The notes: generated by a model from the sequence alone, not told the origin. 64,000 nt of DNA from SKNW01 sp050485865 (GCA_050485865.1 JBJHCE010000003.1:1-64000), one strand, 5' to 3'; positions 49,002-58,356 are shown, counted from the stretch's first letter. Numbers and translations are program-made.

Positions 49002-51881
49002 ATGCGACTCCGTGTCCCCCGCCGGCGAGGCGCCCCCCGGGCCTCGCACCCCGTCCTGGCCCTCGGCCTCCTCCTCTTCCTCGCCCCTGCGCTCGCCCTC
49101 GAGGGGCAGCAGAAGCGGGCGCTGGACCACGAAGACTACGACCGGTGGAACCGGATCCAGCAGGAGTCGATCTCGCCCGACGGAACATGGCTCCAGTACC
49201 GTCTCGTTCCCGGTTTCGGAGATGCGACCCTGGTCGTCAGGTCGGTGGGGTCGGAGCGCACCCTGGAGATCGAGCGGGGCCGCGATGCCCGCTTCACGCG
49301 CGATTCGCGCTACCTCGTCTTCCGCATCGATCCGACGCAGGCCGCGCGCGACGAGGCCCGCGACAACCGGAACACCCCGGCGCCGCTGGATTCCCTCGGT
49401 GTGCTGGACCTCGCGAGCGGCGAGATCACCCGCACACCCCGGCTCCGCGGTTTCACCCTTCCCTCCGAATCCACCGCCTGGGTGGTGGTGCAGCGCGAGG
49501 CGGAGCGGGAGCGGCCGGCAGAGGAACCCGGGGAACCCGAGGAGGAAGAGGCGGGCCCCACCCGGGACCGTCCCGCCGGGCACCCCCTCCACTACATGAA
49601 TCTCGCCACCGGCGAGGAGCGGGTCTTTCCCGGGGTCACCGCCTTCCAGGTGAACGACGACGGGACCCGGGTGGTCTTCGCCCAGACGGCCCGGAACGGC
49701 AGGGACGACGGGGTCTACCTGGCCGAGGCCGGGTCCGACGCGGTCCGGACCCTCATGGCGGGGGAGGGGCTCTACGTGCGCCTCACCCTGGACCGGGAGC
49801 AGGGGCAGGTGGCCTTCCTCTCGAACACCGAGACCTGGGCGGGCGACGACCCGGAGCATGCCCTCTACCTGGCGCCGCTTGCGGGCGGCGGGGAGGCGCG
49901 GAAGGTGGCGGGCACGGGCTCACCCGGAGTCCCCGAGGGCTGGATCGTGAGCGACAACACGGGGGTGACCTTCTCCCACTCGGGCGAGCGCCTCTTCTTC
50001 GGGACCATGCCCCGCCCCGCCCCCGAGCCCGAGGAGAAGGACCCGATGCTCGAGGCGGTGACGGTGGACATCTGGTCCTGGCACGACGACTTCCTCCAGC
50101 CTCACCAGCTCCAGGCGCTGAACCAGGAGCGGCGGCGCACCTACGAGGCGGTGGCCCACCTCGGGAGCGGCCGGATCGTGCAGCTCGAGGACCCGACCCT
50201 TCTCTCGGTTTCGGTGGCGGACCGGCGTGACGCCGCCGTGGCCCTGGGGCAGGACGAGCTCCCGTACCGGCAGCGGGTGTCCTGGGACACGCGCTTCGTG
50301 GACCTGTACCTGGTGGACGTGAACACCGGCGCCCGGGAGCTCCTCGTGGAGGAGATCCGGAACTCGGGCTCCATGTCGCCCACAGGCCGTTACGTGACCT
50401 GGTGGGACGGGGTCGCCCTCGGGTGGATGGTCATGGACCTGGACACGCGGAGCGTGGTGAACGCCACCGCACGGATCCCGGTTCCGGTGCACAACGAGCT
50501 CGACGACCGGCCGGGGCCCAAGGGCTCGGCGGGCACGGCGGGGTGGACCTCGGATGACCGCCACCTGGTTGTGCAGGACGCCCACGACCTCTGGCTCGTG
50601 GATCCCACCGGCCGGGAGGCCCCCCGCAACCTGACCCAGGGGTACGGGCGGGCGAACGACCTCCGCCTCCGGATCGTGCGCATGGGATGGGACGACCCGG
50701 CCATCCCCCTCGACGAGGAGATCATGCTCTCGGCCTTCGACCGGCGGACCAAGGCCGACGGGTACTACCGGGTCCGCTTCGACCGGAACGAGGCGCCCCG
50801 CCGGGTGGTCATGGAGGACCGCTCCTTCTCGACACCGCAGAAGGCGGAGGACGCCGACGTCTACCTCTTCACCCAGCGCACCTTCCAGGACTTCCCCGAT
50901 CTCTGGGTGTCGAACACGGACTTCGGCGAGCGCCGCCGGATGAGCCACGCGAACCCACAGCAGGCCGAAATCAACTGGGGGACGGCGGAGCTCATGGAGT
51001 GGACCTCCGCCGACGGCGAGCTCCTCCAGGGGATCCTCTACAAGCCCGAGAACTTCGACGCGTCCGAGGAGTGGCCCATGATGGTCTACTTCTACGAGCG
51101 CTCCTCCGACGGACTCCACAGCTACTTCATCCCCGGCACCGGAACCTCGATCAACCGGAGCTTCTACGTGAGCCGGGGCTACCTCCTCTTCGTCCCTGAC
51201 ATTCCGTACAAGGAGGGGTACCCGGGCGAGAGCGCCATGAACGCCATCATTCCCGGCATCACCGCCATCGCGGACCGGGGGTATGTGGACCGGGCCCGGA
51301 TCGGGGTGCAGGGGCACTCGTGGGGCGGCTACCAGATTGCCTACATGGTGACCCGCACGAACATCTTCGCCGCCGCCGAGGCGGGGGCGCCGGTCACGAA
51401 CATGACGAGCGCGTACGGGGGAATCCGGTGGGAGAGTGGCCGGGTGCGTCAGATGCAGTACGAGACGGGGCAGTCCCGGATCGGGGCGACCCTCTGGGAC
51501 GCCCAGCACCGCTACATCGAGAACTCGCCCCTCTTCTCGGCCTACAAGGTGGACACCCCCCTCCTCATGCTCCACAACGACCGCGACGGCGCGGTGCCCT
51601 GGGAGGAGGGGATCCAGTTCTTCGTGGCGCTCCGGCGCCTGGGCAAGCCCGTCTGGCTCGTGAACTACAACGGCCAGGGGCACGGGGTGAGCGGCCGGTA
51701 TCCCCAGCTCGACTGGACGATCCGGATGCAGCAGTTCTTCGACCACTACCTCCTCGATGCCCCGCCCCCGGTCTGGCTCGTGAACGGGGTACCGGCGCTC
51801 GCCAAGGGGCAGACGCTGGGGCTCGACCTCGTGGAGACCCCGGTGAGCGTGGACCAGGGAGGCGGCGGCGGAGGCGACTGA
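49002..51881 (+). CDS. secreted S9 prolyl-oligopeptidase-family peptidase
   Basis: A 959-residue exported serine peptidase. A signal peptide (PVLALGLLLFLAPALALEGQQ) is followed by a beta-propeller of about 600 residues and a C-terminal alpha/beta-hydrolase domain. The triad is Ser773 (GHSWGGYQ), an Asp near 860-862 (LMLHNDRDGAVPW) and His894 (GQGHGVSGRYPQ). The start is supported by GGAGG 4 bases upstream. The expanded S9 family is a hallmark of protein-degrading Gemmatimonadota. The gene has its own promoter and ends at a strong hairpin. Confidence 0.95.
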   Translation: MRLRVPRRRGAPRASHPVLALGLLLFLAPALALEGQQKRALDHEDYDRWNRIQQESISPDGTWLQYRLVPGFGDATLVVRSVGSERTLEIERGRDARFTRDSRYLVFRIDPTQAARDEARDNRNTPAPLDSLGVLDLASGEITRTPRLRGFTLPSESTAWVVVQREAERERPAEEPGEPEEEEAGPTRDRPAGHPLHYMNLATGEERVFPGVTAFQVNDDGTRVVFAQTARNGRDDGVYLAEAGSDAVRTLMAGEGLYVRLTLDREQGQVAFLSNTETWAGDDPEHALYLAPLAGGGEARKVAGTGSPGVPEGWIVSDNTGVTFSHSGERLFFGTMPRPAPEPEEKDPMLEAVTVDIWSWHDDFLQPHQLQALNQERRRTYEAVAHLGSGRIVQLEDPTLLSVSVADRRDAAVALGQDELPYRQRVSWDTRFVDLYLVDVNTGARELLVEEIRNSGSMSPTGRYVTWWDGVALGWMVMDLDTRSVVNATARIPVPVHNELDDRPGPKGSAGTAGWTSDDRHLVVQDAHDLWLVDPTGREAPRNLTQGYGRANDLRLRIVRMGWDDPAIPLDEEIMLSAFDRRTKADGYYRVRFDRNEAPRRVVMEDRSFSTPQKAEDADVYLFTQRTFQDFPDLWVSNTDFGERRRMSHANPQQAEINWGTAELMEWTSADGELLQGILYKPENFDASEEWPMMVYFYERSSDGLHSYFIPGTGTSINRSFYVSRGYLLFVPDIPYKEGYPGESAMNAIIPGITAIADRGYVDRARIGVQGHSWGGYQIAYMVTRTNIFAAAEAGAPVTNMTSAYGGIRWESGRVRQMQYETGQSRIGATLWDAQHRYIENSPLFSAYKVDTPLLMLHNDRDGAVPWEEGIQFFVALRRLGKPVWLVNYNGQGHGVSGRYPQLDWTIRMQQFFDHYLLDAPPPVWLVNGVPALAKGQTLGLDLVETPVSVDQGGGGGGD

Positions 51882-51900
51882 CACCCGCCGGACCGGTCCC

Positions 51901-51935
51901 GGGGGAGGGGGGGCGCGACGCGCCCCCCCTCCCCC
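51901..51935. terminator. bidirectional hairpin terminator
   Basis: A perfect 17-bp inverted repeat (GGGGGAGGGGGGGCGCG and its complement) around a single A, followed on the plus strand by TTTCGTT. It lies between the ends of the convergent S9 peptidase and membrane methyltransferase genes and can stop both. Confidence 0.85.
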
Positions 51936-51948
51936 TTTCGTTCCTCCG

Positions 51949-52632
51949 CTAACGGGTCCCGTAGATTCGCCGCATGTCGGGGCGCTCGGTGGCCAGGTAG
52001 TGGACCCAGATGTAGAGGTGGTTGAAGAGTGCCGCAGCCGCCCCCGCCACCGAGCCCAGGGCCAGCGCGGGCACCCAGAGCGCGAGGAACCCGAACACGT
52101 ACATCGCGTTCGGGGTGTACCGGAAGATCCCCTCGCGGACCAGGGGGAGGTCCCGCCAGGCCGGGTCGAAGTGGTCGGCCCCCATGGCCCGCCGGAAGCC
52201 GAAGTGGCGGTGTACCGAGTGGAAGAGCCACCCCGCGGGGATCGCGGCCGCAAGCGCAAGCCCCCAGAGGAGCCAGGTGGGCGCCGCGAGGGTGCCGGCG
52301 TTCGCCACCGAAAGGGCCAGGATGCTCACCACCCGGCCGATCCCGAAGACCGCGAACCCCGCCGCGTAAACCCCGAAGGCGCGTGCCCCGAGTACCCGCG
52401 AGAGCGCCCCGGCGTGAAGCTCGACCCGCCAGCAGAACGCCACGAAGGCCTGGTGCGCCACCGGGACCGCCACCGCTGCGGCGAACCACCACCCCGCGCC
52501 GATCCCGAAGAGCGCGCCTTCGCGGACCGCCCCGAACCCCCCGACGTATCCCGCCGCGCCCGCGAAAAGGGCGAAACCGGCCAGGTGGATCCCCTGCCCC
52601 TCGAAGAGCCGCCGCCGGAGGGGGGCGCTCAC
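51949..52632 (-). CDS. membrane methyltransferase (ICMT/PEMT-like)
   Basis: A 227-residue membrane protein with five to six helices. The C-terminal signature FRYTPNAMYVFGFLALWVPALALGSVAGAAAALFNHLYIWVHYLATERPDMRRIYG matches the SAM- and lipid-binding end of isoprenylcysteine carboxyl methyltransferase or phosphatidylethanolamine methyltransferase families (Asn-His and Glu-Arg-Pro-Asp). It starts with GTG, overlapping the SRPBCC gene stop as GTGA. A role in methylating a phospholipid or isoprenoid lipid is inferred. Confidence 0.75.
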   Translation of the reverse strand: MSAPLRRRLFEGQGIHLAGFALFAGAAGYVGGFGAVREGALFGIGAGWWFAAAVAVPVAHQAFVAFCWRVELHAGALSRVLGARAFGVYAAGFAVFGIGRVVSILALSVANAGTLAAPTWLLWGLALAAAIPAGWLFHSVHRHFGFRRAMGADHFDPAWRDLPLVREGIFRYTPNAMYVFGFLALWVPALALGSVAGAAAALFNHLYIWVHYLATERPDMRRIYGTR

Positions 52633-53087
52633 CCCTCCGCTTCCAGGTGCTCCGCCAGCGCGTCGAGGTCCTTCGCGCACGCCTTCCGGTAGGGGATCAC
52701 CATCAGGCGGCCGAGGAACCCCGGAATCCCGCCGAGCCCCCGGATCTCGCCCACGAGGGCCACGTCGGTGCCTCGCTCGGTGGGCTCCAGGCGGTACTCG
52801 AAGAGGAATTCACCCCGCCCGCTCGACCCTTTGCTCCCGTCGACCCGCAGGCCCAGCACCCGGGGCCGCTCGAAGGTCACGACCTCGAACTCCTCGGTGG
52901 CCTCGGACCCGAACATCTTCCGGGTCTCTCGCCAGCGGGACCCTGCACACACCGGCCCATCGTCCAGGAGCTTCATCGCGACGAGCCCTGGCATCCAGGC
53001 CCCGGCTCCCTCGAGATCGACCATCGCATCGAAGACCCGCTCCGGGGGCGCCTCGATCTCGCGCGACACGTCGAATCGCACCGCCAT
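52629..53087 (-). CDS. SRPBCC-family (Bet v1-like) protein
   Basis: A 152-residue START/polyketide-cyclase-like protein with the family opening VSREIEAPPERVFDAMVDLEGAGAWMPGLVAMKLLDDGP, the middle RWRETRKMFGSEATEEFEVVTFERPRVLGLRV and a long C-terminal helix RLMVIPYRKACAKDLDALAEHLEAEG. The hydrophobic cavity suits a lipid or aromatic ligand. An ATG at 53087, preceded by GGAGGT, is chosen over a GTG at 53093. It is coupled to the membrane methyltransferase, so a shared lipid substrate is possible. Confidence 0.82.
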   Translation of the reverse strand: MAVRFDVSREIEAPPERVFDAMVDLEGAGAWMPGLVAMKLLDDGPVCAGSRWRETRKMFGSEATEEFEVVTFERPRVLGLRVDGSKGSSGRGEFLFEYRLEPTERGTDVALVGEIRGLGGIPGFLGRLMVIPYRKACAKDLDALAEHLEAEG

Positions 53088-53265
53088 CCGCACCTCCCGC
53101 TGAGGGTGACTGTCCCGGGATCAGGCCACCGGTAGCGCGACAAGATGGCTCCGAACCCCCACCGAGCGCCAGCGGCACCCGCGCCCCTCGACATCATGGC
53201 GGGAGTCCCCACCCGGCAGTACCCTTCCCTCCTTGCCGGTCCCCCCGAATCCCGGAGCCGCCCCC

Positions 53266-53889
53266 ATGCGCGAACTCGCATCCCCTCCCGTGAGCGGTCC
53301 CCGCCACACCGCCCCCCGGGCCCGCCTCGCGGGCGCCCTCCTCCCCCTCCTCGTCCTTGCCGCCGGATGCGAGGCCGGGGCGCCCGCGGACGCCGGCCGC
53401 GCCGCCCCGGCCACCCCCGCCGCATCCCAGGAAACGGACCTTCGGGTAGCCCAGGCGATCGAGGTGGCCGAAGACTTCCTCCGCGCCCTTTCCGCCCGGG
53501 ACGGAGCCTGGCTCGAGCGGCTCTCCCTTCCCGGCGGGTCGGTGCACGCGGTGACCCTCGAGGGCGACGGCGGCCTCCGGGGGATCTCCTCCCGCCCCAT
53601 CGAGAACGACGTGGTCTCGATTCCCCGGAACCCGAACGCCCTCTTCGAGCGGATGTGGGAGCCTGTGGCCATGGTCCACGAGCGGATCGCCATGGTCTGG
53701 ACGCCCTACGACTTCTGGGTGAACGGGGCGTGGAGCCACTGCGGGATCGACATCTTCACCCTGGTGGACACGGAAGACGGCTGGCGGATCAGCTCCATCA
53801 CCTACACGGTGGAGCGGGAGGGCTGCCCGGAGTCGCCCCTTCCGCCTCCGACGTCGGAGGAGCTGGGGGTGGCACCGGACGAGGGCTAG
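53266..53889 (+). CDS. NTF2-like lipoprotein
   Basis: A 207-residue lipoprotein (GALLPLLVLAAGCEAG) with an NTF2/SnoaL-like domain: QAIEVAEDFLRALSARDGAWLERLSLPGG, then MVHERIAMVWTPYDFWVNGAWSHCGIDIFTLVDTEDGWRISSITYTVER. That ending, HCGIDIFTLV..DGWRI, is the common DUF4440-like C-terminal strand. The ATG at 53266 is preferred to a TTG at 53233. It is monocistronic and divergent from the SRPBCC gene. Confidence 0.78.
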   Translation: MRELASPPVSGPRHTAPRARLAGALLPLLVLAAGCEAGAPADAGRAAPATPAASQETDLRVAQAIEVAEDFLRALSARDGAWLERLSLPGGSVHAVTLEGDGGLRGISSRPIENDVVSIPRNPNALFERMWEPVAMVHERIAMVWTPYDFWVNGAWSHCGIDIFTLVDTEDGWRISSITYTVEREGCPESPLPPPTSEELGVAPDEG

Positions 53890-53910
53890 ACCGCCCCGGG
53901 CGCCCCCCCA

Positions 53911-53930
53911 CGCACGGTTTGGCCCGTGCG
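53911..53930. terminator. small hairpin between convergent genes
   Basis: CGCACGG (53911-53917) pairs with CCGTGCG (53924-53930) across a 6-base loop, between the ends of the NTF2-like lipoprotein and the kinase genes. There is no T tract. Confidence 0.45.
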
Positions 53931-53932
53931 CG

Positions 53933-56881
53933 TCACCCCCCGGCCCCCTCCACCCGGGCGAGCCCCTCCTCCGCCATCCGGATGTTGATCCGGTCCTTCG
54001 TGAACCCCCCGAAGCTCGCCCACCCCCGGTCCGCGGCCCGCCGGTAGTGGGTGGCCGCGTGCTCGTGCTCCCCCAGGAGCTCGAAGGCGCGCGCCCGGAG
54101 GAGTTCGTCGAAGGTCCGCCACCCAAGGGCCATCACCCCCGACGGAAACGCCCCCTCGAGAGACGCGAGGGCGGCGGCCCCGTCGCCCGCCATCACGCGC
54201 CGCCCGGCCTCGAGGAGCATGTCCCCCCCGTGCGCCAGCATGTGCGTCGGATCCGGGTGCGGCGGGTAGGCCGCCCCCACCGCATCCACCAGGTCCTCCC
54301 ACCCCCGGAGCGCCGCATGGAGCTGGAGGTTCACGCGGTGGATCGTCCGGTCGGGCTCCCCGAAGGCGTCGGGCCGGATCGCCGCAATCGCCTCCTGGAA
54401 GCGCTCCCGGCCCCGGGCCGTGTCCCCCACCCTGAGGTCCGCCTCGGCCAGCGACTGGAAGACGCTCGTGGCGTTCCGGTAGCGCCCCGTGGCCAGGTAC
54501 ACCTCGAGCGCACCTTCCAGCGCCGGGACCGCCCGCTCCACGTCGCCCGCGAGGACGTCCAGGCTCCCGCAGACCTCCCGGTCATCGGCCTGGGGCTCCG
54601 GCGGGAAGCCTGCGGCGTAGAGCGCATCGCACGCCGCCACCACCCCCGCCCGGTCCCCGAGCCAGAAGGCCCGCGCCACCTGCCACCGGGCGTGGTGGGG
54701 CGCGAAGGCCTCCCCCTGGGCCAGCGCCATGAGCGCATCGCCCCGCTCCATGTCGCCGAGCACCAGCGTCAGCACCGAAGCCGCCCTCAGCGTCCTCCGT
54801 CGCTCCGGGTCGAGCTCCAGCGCCTTTTCGAACGCCTCGAGCCCCCCCTCCGGGTCGAAGAGCCAGGAAGTCCGGTTGTTCCCCAGGTTCGCCCACGCGA
54901 TGAACTCGTCGGGAAAGCGCCCCACGATCCGCCGGTAGAGCTCCTCGGCCCGGTGCGCGTCGTACTCCACCTCCGAGGCCCGCGCCGCCTCCACGAGCCA
55001 CCGCTCCCGGTCGGGGAGCCGCCCCCGGTGGAGCCAGGCCTGCTCCAGGTGGTGCGCGGTGCGCTCGAAGCGAAGCGTGTTCACCCCCGCCGCCGCCGCA
55101 AGCCGGTGCGCCATGGCGAACTCCGGATCCACCTCGATGGCCGCCTCGAGCCAGCGGAGCCCCTCCTCCGGGTCATCCTCCATGGTCCGTTCCCCCCGGG
55201 CGTAGTAGCGGAGCGCCTCGAGCGACGGCGTCGTCACCTCGGGGAGGGGCCGGCTCTCCGCCAGCGACTCCGCCGATTCCCCGAGCCGCCCCCGCACCTC
55301 GCGCGAAAGCCGCTCCACCGCGCCCAGGAGCCCCCGCTCCCCCGCCGAGGTCCGTACCGCGAAGAGCTCCTCTCCCGACCCGGGGTCGATCCCCCGTGCC
55401 CCCAGCACGTAGCGCGTTCCCACCCGGGCCACCGTGGTCTCGATCACCGCCCCTGCTCCGGCCCGCTCCGCCACCTCCCGGGCCACCGCCCCCTCCACCG
55501 GGGTATCCACCGGCGTCCCCATCCGCTGGAGCACCCCCTCCACCCGCGCCCGGGGCACCACCCGCACGAACCCCGTCTGCTGGAGGTCCACGACCAGCGC
55601 CTCCCGGGTGGCGAGCGCCAGGTCGCCCACCTCCCCCGCCCCGCCGAAGTCGCTCACCACGACCTCTCCCCGGGGTGCGAAGGCCCCCCCTGCCGACCCC
55701 CGCGCCTCGAGGACCCGGGGCGCCTGCCGGGCCAGGAGCACACCGCCCACCACGAGGAGGATGAGGAGAACGAGGGCCCCGCCTGCCAGCACCATCGTTC
55801 GTTTTCCGGGATGCGACGCCCCGGGCCCCGGCCCGACGGGGCCGGCATGGGGGCGCCCCTGGGCCCGGAGCTCCGCCTCCACCGCGCGGGCGCTCGGGGG
55901 GCGCCCGTCCGGATCGGGGTCCAGGAGGCGGGCCACGAGCCCCGAGAGCGCCGGCGGCACCCCGGGGCGGAGGCCCGCCACCGCGGGGGGCGGACCCTTC
56001 GCGATGGCGACCGCCAGGGTCCTCCGGTCCCGTCCCTCGAAGGGCCTCCGCCCGGCCAGGAGCTCGTGGAGGACGACGCCGAGGGCCCAGAGGTCGCTCC
56101 GGGGGTCCGGGGCCCGCCCCGCGAGCTGCTCGGGGCTCAGGTAGGCCGGGGTGCCGGAGGCGGGTGCAGGTTCCGCCGCCCCGACCCCGAGGGCGCGCGC
56201 CACCCCGAAGTCCACGATCTTCACCCGGTCCGCGGCATCGAAGACGAGGTTCTCGGGCTTCACGTCCAGGTGGAGGATCCCGGCCTCGTGGGCCGCGGCG
56301 AGCGCCGAGGCCACCTCGGCCCCGATCCGGACGGCCTCCTCCACCGTGAGCGGGCCGTCCCGGAGCCGGTCCCGCAGGGTTCCTCCCGGGTAGCTCGCCA
56401 TGGCCAGGAAGGTGCGCCCGTCGGGGGTCTCGCCCACCTCGTAGACGGTGCCGATTCCCGGGTGGTCGAGGGCCGAGGCGGCCCGGGCCTCGTCCAGGAG
56501 GCGCCCCCCCCTCCTGGGACCCCGGGGGAGCAGCTTCACGGCGACAGCGCGGTCCAGGACCGGGTCCCGGGCCAGGTAGACCGATCCCATCCCCCCCGAG
56601 CCGAGGCGCCCCTCGATCCGGTAGCGCCCCACCGTGTCCCCGGGCACGGGGCCGGGAAGCTCCAGGAGCTCCGCCCCCTTCCCCGCCTCGAGGGCCGCCC
56701 CGAGCAGGCTCAGGCGGTCGGCGCCCCGCTCCACCACCTCGTGGGCGGCGAGGAGGGCGCGGAGCCGCTCCCGGAGCACCGGGTCATCGGGAAGGGCCCT
56801 CGCGACGAAGGCATCGCGCGCGCCGGCCGGAAGCTCGAGGGCCTCGGCAAAGAGGGCCGAGAGGCGGTCCGCGTCGCTCAC
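53933..56881 (-). CDS. membrane Ser/Thr protein kinase with C-terminal TPR region
   Basis: A 982-residue kinase. The cytoplasmic kinase domain (residues about 86-345) has the glycine loop GRLGSGGMGSVYLA, Lys116 in VAVKLLPRG, the catalytic loop HLDVKPEN (His204, Asp206), the DFG motif from Asp224 and GTPAYLSPEQ. One membrane helix (363-385) leads to an exported part with a TolB/adenylate-cyclase-like beta domain and tetratricopeptide repeats (GLEAFEKALELDP). The Arg of the usual HRD is Leu, so it is a non-RD kinase. It starts with GTG, overlapping the sigma-factor stop. Confidence 0.93.
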   Translation of the reverse strand: MSDADRLSALFAEALELPAGARDAFVARALPDDPVLRERLRALLAAHEVVERGADRLSLLGAALEAGKGAELLELPGPVPGDTVGRYRIEGRLGSGGMGSVYLARDPVLDRAVAVKLLPRGPRRGGRLLDEARAASALDHPGIGTVYEVGETPDGRTFLAMASYPGGTLRDRLRDGPLTVEEAVRIGAEVASALAAAHEAGILHLDVKPENLVFDAADRVKIVDFGVARALGVGAAEPAPASGTPAYLSPEQLAGRAPDPRSDLWALGVVLHELLAGRRPFEGRDRRTLAVAIAKGPPPAVAGLRPGVPPALSGLVARLLDPDPDGRPPSARAVEAELRAQGRPHAGPVGPGPGASHPGKRTMVLAGGALVLLILLVVGGVLLARQAPRVLEARGSAGGAFAPRGEVVVSDFGGAGEVGDLALATREALVVDLQQTGFVRVVPRARVEGVLQRMGTPVDTPVEGAVAREVAERAGAGAVIETTVARVGTRYVLGARGIDPGSGEELFAVRTSAGERGLLGAVERLSREVRGRLGESAESLAESRPLPEVTTPSLEALRYYARGERTMEDDPEEGLRWLEAAIEVDPEFAMAHRLAAAAGVNTLRFERTAHHLEQAWLHRGRLPDRERWLVEAARASEVEYDAHRAEELYRRIVGRFPDEFIAWANLGNNRTSWLFDPEGGLEAFEKALELDPERRRTLRAASVLTLVLGDMERGDALMALAQGEAFAPHHARWQVARAFWLGDRAGVVAACDALYAAGFPPEPQADDREVCGSLDVLAGDVERAVPALEGALEVYLATGRYRNATSVFQSLAEADLRVGDTARGRERFQEAIAAIRPDAFGEPDRTIHRVNLQLHAALRGWEDLVDAVGAAYPPHPDPTHMLAHGGDMLLEAGRRVMAGDGAAALASLEGAFPSGVMALGWRTFDELLRARAFELLGEHEHAATHYRRAADRGWASFGGFTKDRINIRMAEEGLARVEGAGG

Positions 56882-57417
56882 TCCCGCACCTCCCCGGGTC
56901 CGCCCCCGCCGAGCGCCTCGTGGAGCCAGGCCCGGGCCAGGGCCCAGTCCCCCTTCACGGTACGGGGCGAAACCCCGAGCGTCTCGGCCGTTTCCTCGAC
57001 CCCGAGCCCCCCGAAAAACCGGAGTTCCACCACCTGGGCCAGGCGGGGATGCTCCTTTTCGAGGGCGCCCAGGGCCCGGTCCAGGTCCAGGAGCTCGGCG
57101 GCGCACGCCTCCGCCGGAAGGGTCACGTCCGACAGGGTCACCTGCACCGGGTCGCCGCCGCGCTTGAGGGCGCCCCGGGCCCGGGCCGCATCCACGAGGA
57201 CGCGCCGCATGGCCCGGGCCGCGGCCCCGAAGAAGTAGGCGCGCTCCCGCGACACGATCCCCGGATCGCCGGCCAGCCGGAGCCAGGCCTCGTGGACGAG
57301 CTCCGTGGTGTGCAGGGTCGGGTTCCCGCCCTCCCGGGAGCGGTGCCGGTGGGCGAGGGCCCTCAGTTCGTCGTAGAGGAGGTCGACGGCCGGGCCGTCG
57401 GGACCTTCGGTGTGCAT
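56878..57417 (-). CDS. ECF sigma factor (sigma-70 X6 type)
   Basis: A 179-residue RNA polymerase sigma factor of the ECF group that is coupled to Ser/Thr kinases in Gemmatimonadota and Planctomycetota. Domain sigma-2 shows LLYDELRALAHRHRSREGGNPTLHTTELVHEAWLRLAG and FFGAAARAMRRVLVDAARARGALKRGG; sigma-4 shows HPRLAQVVELRFFGGLGVEETAETLGVSPRTVKGDWALARAWL. The GTGA overlap with the kinase gene means both are made together, and no anti-sigma factor is encoded, so the kinase is the likely regulator. It has a GGAGG site and a promoter at 57465-57493. Confidence 0.93.
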   Translation of the reverse strand: MHTEGPDGPAVDLLYDELRALAHRHRSREGGNPTLHTTELVHEAWLRLAGDPGIVSRERAYFFGAAARAMRRVLVDAARARGALKRGGDPVQVTLSDVTLPAEACAAELLDLDRALGALEKEHPRLAQVVELRFFGGLGVEETAETLGVSPRTVKGDWALARAWLHEALGGGGPGEVRE

Positions 57418-57464
57418 CGTGCCTCCGGCGGGTTCGGCCCCAGGGCAGGATCGGGGGTCGGCGC

Positions 57465-57493
57465 AGGGTAGCCCTCCGGGTGGGGTCGAGCAA
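57465..57493 (-). promoter_or_regulatory. candidate promoter of the sigma factor-kinase operon
   Basis: Minus strand TTGCTC (57488-57493), a 17-base spacer and TACCCT (57465-57470), with a start near 57458 and a 40-base leader ending in GGAGG. Confidence 0.5.
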
Positions 57494-57652
57494 GCGCGGA
57501 GCACGGCCCGGGAGGGGGGCGTTGCCCCTCCTTCCCGATTCTTCCGCATGAGGGGATGAGAGGCACCCCGTGCCACCCCGGACGCGGAGGGGAGGATCTC
57601 CGACCCCACCCTCCACCCAACCCCACCCCGCACCCGAACGGAGGATGCACCC

Positions 57653-58294
57653 GTGAAGAACCGCCGCCCCACCCTCACCCGACTCGCCGCCGCCGGCCTC
57701 GCCCTGGCCCTTTCCGCCGCCACCGTGGCCTGCCACGGCACCCCGGTGGACCAGGAGGGCGCCCTCCTCCACGCGACCGCGGCAGACCACGCCGCCCACG
57801 CCGCCCAGACCGGTGTCCGCGGTCCCCAGGGCCCGAACGCGAGCGCCCCCGACCTTGCCCGGATCCGCGCCGCCACCGCCCTGTACCAGCAGTTCGACCG
57901 CGCCGTGGCCGACGGGTTCATCGACCCAAGCGAGGAACTGGAGTGCGTGGCCCACCCCGAGCTCGGTGCCATGGGGATCCACTTCGTGAACTTCGAGCGC
58001 TACGGCACCCCCACCGTGGATCCCTCCCGCCCCGAGATCCTCCTCTACGAGCCCGGCGAGAACGGACGGATGCGCCTCGTGGGCGTCGAGTTCGCCGTGA
58101 ACGCCGAGGCCTGGTACGCCGCGGGGAACACCGCCCCTCCCTCGGTGGCCGGGGTCGACTACGACCCGCCGAACCCCGAGGCCGGAAACCCCCTGGTGCA
58201 GAGCTCCTACACCCTCCATGTCTGGACCTGGCTCGACAACCCGAGCGGAATGTTCTTCCCCTTCAACCCCAGGGTGCGCTGCCCTGCACACTGA
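57653..58294 (+). CDS. secreted lipoprotein of unknown family
   Basis: A 213-residue exported protein (LAAAGLALALSAATVACHGT, lipobox VAC) related by motif order to the His-rich protein at 44730-45707: AMGIHFVNFERYG, PEILLYEPGENGRMRLVGVEFAV and YTLHVWTWLDNPSGMFFPFNPRVRC. The N-terminal His-rich part of the relative is reduced to a few His (DHAAHAAQ). The GTG start has GGAGG 8 bases upstream. It is divergent from the sigma factor gene. Function unknown. Confidence 0.72.
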   Translation: MKNRRPTLTRLAAAGLALALSAATVACHGTPVDQEGALLHATAADHAAHAAQTGVRGPQGPNASAPDLARIRAATALYQQFDRAVADGFIDPSEELECVAHPELGAMGIHFVNFERYGTPTVDPSRPEILLYEPGENGRMRLVGVEFAVNAEAWYAAGNTAPPSVAGVDYDPPNPEAGNPLVQSSYTLHVWTWLDNPSGMFFPFNPRVRCPAH

Positions 58295-58331
58295 CCCGCC
58301 CCCGGTGCGGCGCTCCCCGGCTCACCCCGCC

Positions 58332-58354
58332 CGGGGGCGCCCGCCGGGCCCCCG
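58332..58354. terminator. hairpin between convergent genes
   Basis: CGGGGGC (58332-58338) pairs with GCCCCCG (58348-58354) across a 9-base loop, between the ends of the secreted lipoprotein and the methyltransferase genes. It probably acts in both directions. Confidence 0.5.
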
Positions 58355-58356
58355 CG

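Noticed and set aside
54047..57238. A 1063-residue plus-strand frame opposite the kinase
   Set aside because: No protein motif is found; the kinase on the other strand has every expected catalytic element.
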